Assembly: GCA_950071955.1 (NCBI GenBank)
Contig: CATMOC010000069.1
Coordinates: forward strand, 1 to 11,302
Reading direction: 5' to 3'
Length of the DNA: 11,302 bases
From: an uncultured Mesorhizobium sp.
GTDB taxonomy: Bacteria > Pseudomonadota > Alphaproteobacteria > Rhizobiales > Rhizobiaceae
Positions 6,080 through 11,302 of this stretch are shown one piece after another (the stretch's first letter is position 1; every line of letters begins with the position of its first letter). The translations under genes were made by a program, and so were the position numbers. The notes under the pieces are model-generated. The model searched no databases, was not told the DNA's origin, and saw only the letters and a list, made by a program, of their open reading frames with translations.

Positions 6080-6277
6080 GGGCGGGGAACCCGCTGGTGG
6101 GTGGCGATCATCGCTGGAACGTGCCACCGGGACCAACGCCTGTCCAGTCCGTCTCCATCCCCGGCGAGCCCGCGAGATGGCGGAATTCACTTGATGTTTA
6201 CCCTGTCTCCCTCATATATCCGCCGTGGTGAACGGGTGGGACCGCGTCTGCCCGGCAGGTGATTCGGACGGGAGCAC

Positions 6278-6640
6278 ATGGCGAGAATCCTTCTTGCTGA
6301 AGACGACGACGACATGCGCCGCTTCCTGGTGAAGGCGCTCGAGCGCGCCGGCTACGACGTCAGCGATTTCGACAACGGCGCCAGCGCCTACGAGCGGCTG
6401 CGCGAGGAGCCTTTCTCGCTGCTTCTGACCGACATCGTGATGCCGGAGATGGACGGGATCGAACTCGCCCGCCGAGCCACCGAGATCGACCCCGACCTCA
6501 AGGTGATGTTCATTACCGGCTTCGCCGCCGTCGCGCTCAATCCCGATTCGAAGGCACCCAAGGACGCCAAGGTCCTGTCGAAGCCCTTCCACCTGCGCGA
6601 CCTCGTCAACGAGGTCGAGAAGATGCTGCAGGCCGCCTGA
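6278..6640 (+). CDS. cpdR: Single-domain response regulator CpdR (ClpXP adaptor control)
   Basis: A 120-residue stand-alone receiver domain with no output domain. The acidic pocket is Asp9-Asp12, the phosphoacceptor Asp52 (LLLTDIVMP), the switch Thr80 and the conserved Lys102 (LSKPF). Its length, the MARILLAEDDDDMRRFLVKALERAGY-type start and the C-terminal half match CpdR. In Caulobacter the CckA-ChpT relay phosphorylates CpdR; the unphosphorylated form primes ClpXP to degrade cell-cycle proteins such as CtrA, with RcdA and PopA. The chain ends in Ala-Ala, like the Caulobacter protein, whose terminal alanines are needed for its own ClpXP turnover. The ribosome site GGGAG lies 4 bases upstream of the ATG. 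Two GANTC sites (CcrM methylation) flank the start. It lies next to tRNA-Val, an arrangement I recall in rhizobia. Confidence 0.9.
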   Translation: MARILLAEDDDDMRRFLVKALERAGYDVSDFDNGASAYERLREEPFSLLLTDIVMPEMDGIELARRATEIDPDLKVMFITGFAAVALNPDSKAPKDAKVLSKPFHLRDLVNEVEKMLQAA

Positions 6641-6738
6641 CCGGGCTGCCGACAAGGTCCGGCGCGGCCCCGGCCGGCGGCGCCGGCGCGAACGGGACCG
6701 ACCGCGTGTTCGATGTTCCGGCGGAGGCGTTTTTGTCA

Positions 6739-6768
6739 TTGACGGCCCCGCGCATTGTGTGGTGTATG
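6739..6768 (+). promoter_or_regulatory. Probable tRNA-Val promoter
   Basis: A -35-like TTGACG (6739-6744) preceded by a T-run is followed, at 17-18 bases, by a weak -10 around GTGTATG (6762-6768). This predicts a start a few bases before the tRNA at 6781. Confidence 0.55.
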
Positions 6769-6780
6769 CGCGGCGCTGAT

Positions 6781-6855
<75 letters not shown>

Positions 6856-6914
6856 TCATTTCAGGCACTTAGCGGAGCCCCTACCCGCCTCCGCACAGAA
6901 ACCGAACAGAATCC

Positions 6915-7276
6915 TCATTTCTGCGGCTCCTGCGTGTTGACCCAAACGGCCTTGCCGCCGGGTTCAATGACCGTTTTTGCAATGTCCTCGCGCCAGCTTG
7001 CACCGCGCTGAATTACCAGCGCGTGAGATGGACCAAGGGGTCGGCTCGCATACCGCGACGGAGGTAATCCTTGGTCCTCGCGAAATCCCCGGCAGGACCG
7101 ACCCCAAGAATGCGAAGCGGCTTTCTCTCGTTCGACCGCATGTCATGCCAGAAGTCGATTTCCTCAACTCCCGCCTCGGAGATCCAGCCGGCGTCGACCA
7201 ACAACTGGAGGCGCTGCCTCGGCTCGAACTGATCGATGTCCACAAAGACGCTCGTGGATCTGTGCCGCTAAGCCAT
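6915..7276 (-). pseudogene. Decayed gene of unknown function
   Basis: Protein-like text on the minus strand is split over frames. An ATG at 7276 is followed after one codon by a TAG; the same frame then continues (SVFVDIDQFEPRQRLQ..., with WISEAGVEEIDFWHDMRS) to about 7080. From near 7080 the sensible reading moves to another frame (GLPPSRYASRPLGPSHALV..., ending VIEPGGKAVWVNTQEPQK before the stop at 6915-6917), while the first frame stops at 7013. A premature stop and a frameshift in about 360 bases suggest decay. I do not recognise the family. It ends 59 bases from the tRNA-Val gene, so it may be the edge of an integrated element. Confidence 0.45.
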
Positions 7277-7395
7277 GGTTCAAACCTCCGCTGCGTTCTT
7301 CTGCCAGTCCGGGTGGTGAGGAAGTCGAGGCTGAGCTGACGCATCGTCTCTCCGATGGGATTCAAGTGCGCGGCATGGCACTCCGAAGCGGCTGG

Positions 7396-7962
7396 CTACT
7401 TCAACATGCCGTAGAGCGGATCGCCGGGTCCGCGAACATGCGCCACCGAGACCGGAGGACCGTTTCGGACCGGCACGCGCTTCGCGTCGACCTCCTCGAT
7501 CACGACCACGCGATTGGCGATCTTCCACTCCCCGGCCCGCCGCTCAAAACGATCGATCATTCGCGCATACATCACGACCGCGAGCCGCTCCCCCTTATTG
7601 AGTTCCTCTTCGCCGACCCAGGCACGGATGGTTTCGCGGGCTTCGGCGGGATAGGATTGCGGAACGATCACATAGCTTTCCATGACCGCGACGTCGTTTG
7701 AAAGGAACTCGATAAGCGTATTAGCGATGAGGTGCATCGACTGATCGATGGAGGCATGCCGGCGCATGATCCATTCGATCAGCCCGTCGACGTCGCCCTT
7801 GTAAGATCCATGGTCGTCATGTGCGTCCGAATGATAGGCGCTACGGATCAGGTCCGGGTCGAGTCTGTCGACGCCGCGAGCATAGCGGTACATCGCGTCG
7901 CGAATGGCGTCCTTGTCCGCCAACCACCGCAGCGGATCCTCGACGGATGACTGGTCAGGCAT
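7396..7962 (-). CDS. SnoaL-like / NTF2-fold protein (SnoaL_4 type)
   Basis: A 188-residue single-domain protein of the nuclear-transport-factor-2 / SnoaL superfamily, which includes scytalone dehydratase-like dehydratases, ketosteroid isomerase-like enzymes and dioxygenase small-subunit-like proteins. The family start is clear: ADKDAIRDAMYRYARGVDRLD (15-35), then a Tyr/Asp/His-rich stretch (43-52) and SMHLIANTLIEF (76-87), where His77 would sit in the pocket. The C-terminal half holds the strand pairs of the cone (MYARMIDRFERRAGEWKI). The upstream GGGAGG is 10 bases from the ATG, a slightly long spacing. Such proteins often sit in aromatic, steroid or terpene catabolic clusters; the substrate is unknown. 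The remaining upstream space is cut by an IS remnant. Confidence 0.85.
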   Translation of the reverse strand: MPDQSSVEDPLRWLADKDAIRDAMYRYARGVDRLDPDLIRSAYHSDAHDDHGSYKGDVDGLIEWIMRRHASIDQSMHLIANTLIEFLSNDVAVMESYVIVPQSYPAEARETIRAWVGEEELNKGERLAVVMYARMIDRFERRAGEWKIANRVVVIEEVDAKRVPVRNGPPVSVAHVRGPGDPLYGMLK

Positions 7963-8143
7963 GTTCTTCGTCCTCCCTGATCGCAGAACATATCAGCCTT
8001 CCCGGACACCGATGAAGTCCCAACGGCTGGGGACGTCAGAAGTCCACGCCGTGCGACGCCGGAGTGACGGTGGCATGGGAGTGTGCCAATGGATTCTCTG
8101 TGGCCGACGCCAGGGAGTCGAAGGACGGGAACCAGAGCCGCGC

Positions 8144-8163
8144 CCAGGCTCAGGACTCATTGG
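8144..8163. repeat. Left terminal inverted repeat of the IS5-family remnant
   Basis: The end reads CCAGGCTCAGGACTCATTGG and matches the reverse complement of 8677-8696 at 14 of 20 positions. It lies about 20 bases beyond the last transposase-like codon (8183). Confidence 0.6.
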
Positions 8164-8182
8164 TCAGAGCAGAAGATGACGG

Positions 8183-8623
8183 CTTGTGGTCGCTCATCTG
8201 GCGTTCAGACAGGAGCAGGATGATCGGCCGTCCGTCAGCATCGCAGACGGTGTGGAGCTTGGAGTTCAGCCCGCCTTTCGTTTGCCCGATACGACGGGGA
8301 ACATCCCCTTTTCTAACAGGCCCGCCGCCGTGCGGTGGGCCTTCAGATGCGTCGCGTCGATCATGATGCGCTCGGGCTTGGGCCGTTCGCCGGCGAGGCC
8401 AGCGAAGATGCGGTCGAACACCCCCATCAGGCTTGAGCGCATGAAGCCCGGCGGGTGGTGAGCGGCATCATCTATGTGATCCGCAACGGGCTGCAGTGGA
8501 AGGACGCACGGTCTGGCTACGGTCCGCACAAGACGCTCTACAATCACCAACCCCCGGAACGCCGTGCGGCAGCGGTAAGAATGGCGATATCCGCACCATC
8601 TGGCGCTCGCTCAGCAGAAACAA
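8183..8623 (-). pseudogene. IS5-family transposase, truncated, with a 96-bp inverted internal segment
   Basis: The N-terminus is on the minus strand from a TTG at 8623 (LFLLSERQMVRISPFLP..., to about 8545). The next 32 residues of the family (RRVVSGIIYVIRNGLQW... to KTLYN) are instead on the plus strand at 8449-8544. The minus strand then resumes with FMRSSLMGVFDRIF, the block PKPERIMIDATHLKAHRTAA (catalytic Asp in IDATH) and SGKRKAG, where the first frame stops near 8267. A frame change continues as LNSKLHTVCDADGRPIILLL to DHK (8183). That frame change may be the programmed one found in this IS group rather than damage. The rest of the DDE domain is lost. Flipping 8449-8544 would restore a continuous first frame. 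Confidence 0.85.
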
Positions 8624-8676
8624 AACACCCGTCGCGGTCTCCTTCTCGGAGACCGTGAATCACATCTCAATCGGAA

Positions 8677-8696
8677 CAAATAGGTCTTGCGCCTAG
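8677..8696. repeat. Right terminal inverted repeat of the IS5-family remnant
   Basis: Its reverse complement (starting CTAGGCGCAAGACC) pairs with the left end at 14 of 20 positions. It lies 54 bases upstream of the transposase start, a plausible distance for the promoter end of an IS. Confidence 0.55.
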
Positions 8697-8787
8697 CTGC
8701 CGACCGACCTTCCGTGCCGACAGGGACTGCTCATCGCGTTAGAAACGTCTCTATTCTGTATCGCATCACGACAGGCGGGAGAAAGAC

Positions 8788-9591
8788 ATGCGCCCAATAT
8801 GCATCGACTGGCTAAGCGCTCCCGAACTCGATGCGCCGGGACTCGTACGCGCAGCAGCCGACAATCGGGTGGACCGCGTGAGCCTGATCGTCAATCCAAT
8901 GTACCCGTTCGCCGACCGCGACCTTGCCGGCGACACCGCGGCTCGACGCGAAACGCGCCGCCTGTGCCGCGACCTTGGAGTCCAGGTAGATTGCATGGAG
9001 GTGCTGCGCTTGCATAGTGACACCGATCCGCGCTCCTTCCGGCCGGCCTTCGATTCGGGCGCCTGGCTGGATGCACGCACGGCCGTGGTGCTGGCTTTCG
9101 ACTCGGACGAGGCGCGGCTGGCCGATCTGCTGGCCATGACCTGCGACGTCGCCGCCGAATACGGGATTGCCGTGGTGACCGAGCTCAACCGGCGCTTCGC
9201 ACTGAAATCGCTCGAGGACGCCACGCGACTGATCGCGCGCAACGGACGCACCGACTTGGGAGTACAGATCGATTCCATGCACTTTTACCGGTACGGCAGC
9301 CGCTGCGAGGACATCGCGCCTCACCGCGACCTGATCGCGCGGGCGCAGATCTGCGACGGTCCCTTGGCCGGTCCCGCCACCGACGAGGAACAAATGATCG
9401 AGGGGCGCACCAACCGGCTGCTGCCCGGCGACGGGGAATTGCCGCTGGCCGAATGGCTAGCCGAGATCCCGCAAGGCATCGTGGTCGCGCTTGAGGCTCC
9501 GATGCTGCGGCTCGAGGTGCACGAACGTTTGCGCCGCGGCGTCGCCCAACTGCGCGCGCTGGTCGAGCGCGTCGACGGCACGCGAGCCTGA
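8788..9591 (+). CDS. TIM-barrel sugar phosphate isomerase/epimerase-like protein
   Basis: A 267-residue protein of the AP-endonuclease-family-2 TIM-barrel superfamily (xylose isomerase-like, including hydroxypyruvate isomerase, IolE and dehydroshikimate dehydratase). Likely metal ligands sit at strand ends: Glu132 (VVTELNRRF), Asp162 and His165 (IDSMHFYR), Asp190 (AQICDGP) and Glu236 (ALEAPM); EGRTNRLLPGDGELPL (205-220) is the loop before barrel strand 8 seen in many members. The ribosome site GGGAGA lies 7-8 bases before the ATG. It starts 91 bases after the IS remnant and converges with the SDR gene. The reaction is probably an isomerisation, epimerisation or dehydration of a sugar- or cyclitol-like compound; the substrate is not evident. 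Confidence 0.85.
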   Translation: MRPICIDWLSAPELDAPGLVRAAADNRVDRVSLIVNPMYPFADRDLAGDTAARRETRRLCRDLGVQVDCMEVLRLHSDTDPRSFRPAFDSGAWLDARTAVVLAFDSDEARLADLLAMTCDVAAEYGIAVVTELNRRFALKSLEDATRLIARNGRTDLGVQIDSMHFYRYGSRCEDIAPHRDLIARAQICDGPLAGPATDEEQMIEGRTNRLLPGDGELPLAEWLAEIPQGIVVALEAPMLRLEVHERLRRGVAQLRALVERVDGTRA

Positions 9592-9671
9592 CCCGGCTTG
9601 ATCGGTCTGCTAGAGGCTTCGCCGATCACGGCGCGGCTCGTCCGGTACGGATCGATCCGTGCGGGCCGGAG

Positions 9672-9756
9672 GCCTGCATGGCACGAAACTCATGCCGTTT
9701 TGCATCATCGCACGCCGGTTGATTCCGTGTGCATGGTCACATTGTCCCATGCAGGC
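9672..9756. repeat. Inverted repeat in the convergent gap
   Basis: GCCTGCATGG (9672-9681) is perfectly repeated in inverted form (9747-9756) 65 bases later, between two convergent genes. A 14-base perfect palindrome, ACGGATCGATCCGT, lies just to the left (9647-9660). Neither has a T tract, so they are poor intrinsic terminators; they may form a stem in read-through transcripts or be remnants of an insertion. Confidence 0.5.
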
Positions 9757-9770
9757 TGCGGGAACTAGCT

Positions 9771-10562
9771 TCAGCCCTGGGCCGGACTCAGCTCGGGAGG
9801 GAACCAGCCCGAGGACAGCGCCATGTTGCCGCCATCGACCGGCATGATCACTCCGGTGACATAGGAGGCGTCGTTCGAATTCAGGAAGGCCATCACCGTG
9901 GCCTGTTCGCGCGGGTCGGCGGCGCGCCCCAGCGGAGTCTTGCGCGCGCGCAACGCGAAGCGGTCGGGTTCCTCCTTCGTCACCGCCTCGAAGATGCCGG
10001 TCATGGTGAAGCCGGGACAGATGCAGTTGACGCGAATGTTGTAGCGCGCCCATTCCACCGCCAGCGATTTGGTGATCCCGACCACGCCGTGCTTTGCCGC
10101 GATGTAGCCGACGTCGTTGGGATGCGCGACCAGCCCGCTCAGCGAGGCGACATTGACGATCGCGCCCTTGCGGTTGGGGATCATGCTCTGTCGGGCCACC
10201 TCCCGGCAGAAGTAGTAGGTACCGCTCATGTTGACGTTGACCATCTCGTCCCAGACGTCATAGGCCTCGGCCGGACCGTAGGCGGCATATCCCGCGACGT
10301 TGAAGAGCGTGTCCACACCGCCCCAGTCGCGCACCACCTGCGCCGTCATCTCGGTCACGAAGGAGCGGTCGCCGATGCTGCCGGCCGCGGCAAGCACCCG
10401 CGCCCCCTTCGCGCGCAACTCGTCTTCCACCTCGGCAAGACCCTGTCCGTTCACGTCATTGATCGCGACGGCGGCGCCCCGCGAGGCCATCAGCTGCGCG
10501 GTCGCCCGCCCCATCCCCGAGGCGGCGCCGGTGATGATCGCGATCTGGTTTTCGAAACGCAT
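9771..10562 (-). CDS. Short-chain dehydrogenase/reductase (classical SDR)
   Basis: A 263-residue NAD(P)-dependent oxidoreductase. The Rossmann motif TGAASGMG is at 11-18, Asp36 at the end of the second strand favours NAD over NADP, NVAG is at 88-91 (the usual NNAG), and the catalytic set is Asn111, Ser140, Tyr153 and Lys157 (YIAAK). PGFTMTG (about 185-191) is the usual post-catalytic segment. The start at 10562 has GGAG at a good distance; ATGs further upstream lie inside the end of the preceding gene or lack a ribosome site. It follows the NIPSNAP gene by 37 bases and is probably cotranscribed. It likely oxidises a secondary alcohol or reduces a ketone; the substrate cannot be told. Confidence 0.92.
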   Translation of the reverse strand: MRFENQIAIITGAASGMGRATAQLMASRGAAVAINDVNGQGLAEVEDELRAKGARVLAAAGSIGDRSFVTEMTAQVVRDWGGVDTLFNVAGYAAYGPAEAYDVWDEMVNVNMSGTYYFCREVARQSMIPNRKGAIVNVASLSGLVAHPNDVGYIAAKHGVVGITKSLAVEWARYNIRVNCICPGFTMTGIFEAVTKEEPDRFALRARKTPLGRAADPREQATVMAFLNSNDASYVTGVIMPVDGGNMALSSGWFPPELSPAQG

Positions 10563-10599
10563 GGGAAGCTCCGGTTCGGGTGTTGGCATCGCTTGGGAA

Positions 10600-11289
10600 T
10601 CAAACGTCCGGGTGGGGGTGCGGTGAAAAATCCGCACGGGCGCGGCCATAGGGCGTGGGGCGCAACAGGAAGGCGTCGTGCGACGGCCCGGGCGGTTCGA
10701 TGGCGGCGCCGTAGGCGGCCAGGGTCCCGACGTCGGGCCACGCGGTCACGCTGACCAGCCGCTGAACGGGCGCGCCGATCAGGGTTTCGAACACCCCGAG
10801 CACCTGCCCGCCCGCCGCCTGCATCGCATCCAGTTGCGCGCCAACCATCGCCTCGCCTTTCGCCCGGTCCTGGCCGGAAAGATCGTGCCGGCGCAGTTCG
10901 TAGACGCCTTCGACCAGGTCGCCGGCGGCCACGCCGTCGGCACTCCGGTAGCCCGCCCAGAGCGGCGAGGCGCGCATCAGGGCGATGTGCGCGCGTTCGA
11001 CCCGCTGCTCGCCGGCATAGTTCGCCGTCATCTTCGCGATCCATTCCGGATCGGAATAGAACGCTCCCCAGGCCCGCATCCGGGCGTCGAGGTTGGTCCA
11101 GCGCAGAAGATAGCCGTAGATGGGAGCGAATGGCCCGCCCACCCCGGCGAAATGCATCAGCGGCACGTCGAAGCCATGCCGGCGGAAGAGCGGGGGCACG
11201 TCTTCGCCCATCTGCCGCGCGAGGCCAGCGAGGCGTGACTGTACCGTTTCATAGATGCGCAACTCGTAGAAAAGCTCGTCCCGCATCAT
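10600..11289 (-). CDS. NIPSNAP family protein
   Basis: A 229-residue protein with two ferredoxin-like NIPSNAP domains in tandem: the first opens with FYELRIYETVQSR (7-19) and includes the typical FAPIYGYLLRW and WGAFYSDPEW stretches; the second opens with VYELRRHDLS (about 129-138). The family belongs to the dimeric alpha/beta barrel superfamily; bacterial members have no well-defined reaction but often accompany SDRs, SnoaL-like proteins and oxygenases in catabolic clusters. GGAGG lies 4 bases before the ATG at 11289 and 7 before a second ATG at 11286; either may be used. It is the first in-window gene of a minus-strand unit with the SDR and may have more genes upstream, beyond the window. 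Confidence 0.88.
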   Translation of the reverse strand: MMRDELFYELRIYETVQSRLAGLARQMGEDVPPLFRRHGFDVPLMHFAGVGGPFAPIYGYLLRWTNLDARMRAWGAFYSDPEWIAKMTANYAGEQRVERAHIALMRASPLWAGYRSADGVAAGDLVEGVYELRRHDLSGQDRAKGEAMVGAQLDAMQAAGGQVLGVFETLIGAPVQRLVSVTAWPDVGTLAAYGAAIEPPGPSHDAFLLRPTPYGRARADFSPHPHPDV

Positions 11290-11302
11290 GCGCCCTCCAC
11301 CA

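Larger units (their letters stand above)
8144..8696 (-). mobile_element. Internally deleted and rearranged IS5-family insertion sequence
   Basis: About 553 bases bounded by imperfect terminal inverted repeats (8144-8163 and 8677-8696, 14 of 20 positions pair). Inside, on the minus strand, are parts of an IS5-family (IS427-group-like) transposase; members are usually around 850 bases, so the distal part of the second frame is missing. A further inverted repeat GGTCTCC/GGAGACC (8636-8654) lies between the right end and the gene start. No clear target duplication was seen. The element cannot transpose by itself. Confidence 0.75.

Noticed and set aside
5096..6262. Plus-strand open frame of 388 codons opposite the N-formylglutamate amidohydrolase
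   Set aside because: It covers the sRNA terminator and the antisense of a clear enzyme gene, has no ribosome site and no recognisable domain.
6080..6277. CtrA-binding site upstream of cpdR
   Set aside because: No TTAA-N7-TTAA pair is present; the only similar run, TTTACC near 6195, has no partner half-site.
8260..8270. Frame break after SGKRKAG in the IS5 transposase taken as a mutation
   Set aside because: Many IS5-family relatives split the transposase over two frames at this point by programmed frameshifting, so it is not evidence of decay. The inversion and the 3' deletion are.

Overview
The window is high-GC DNA from an alphaproteobacterium, most likely of the order Hyphomicrobiales (Rhizobiales; Mesorhizobium/Phyllobacteriaceae-like). 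The evidence is the cell-cycle adaptor gene cpdR next to a tRNA-Val(GAC) gene, a HisN-type inositol-monophosphatase-family enzyme beside an N-formylglutamate amidohydrolase, a small RNA that matches the rhizobial MmgR/suhB (alpha-r8) family, and an Hsp20 gene with a ROSE-type RNA thermometer and an RpoH-like promoter. The organism is inferred from gene content only.

Region 1 (1-1340): the 3' end of what looks like a bufferin-type copper-peptide operon. It holds a truncated HvfC/BufC-type (DUF2063) partner protein followed by a DoxX membrane protein; the peptide and the MNIO modifying enzyme would lie to the left. Region 2 (1288-1968): an hsp20 gene on the minus strand with a complete heat-shock control unit (RpoH-like promoter, ROSE leader, terminator). 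Region 3 (1969-3175): an AT-rich island carrying a small secreted protein made of two almost identical 50-residue ricin-lectin-like repeats, with a possible PHO box upstream and a strong terminator downstream. It is followed by a structured stretch ending in a second terminator hairpin.

Region 4 (3176-6855) looks like core chromosome: an alpha/beta hydrolase convergent with hisN (stop codons overlap), the MmgR-like sRNA divergent from hisN, an N-formylglutamate amidohydrolase, cpdR and tRNA-Val. Region 5 (6856-11302), beyond the tRNA, looks like accessory DNA: a decayed unknown gene, a SnoaL-like protein, a wrecked IS5-family element whose transposase contains a 96-bp internal inversion, a TIM-barrel sugar-phosphate isomerase/epimerase-like protein, and a NIPSNAP-SDR gene pair. 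The accessory enzymes resemble pieces of a small-molecule catabolic cluster, but no substrate can be read from the sequence.

The observations most worth checking are the two-repeat lectin-like protein (13 synonymous versus 1 non-synonymous difference between repeats), the in-frame inversion inside the IS5 transposase, the palindrome filling the spacer of the MmgR-like promoter, and the heat-shock control of hsp20.
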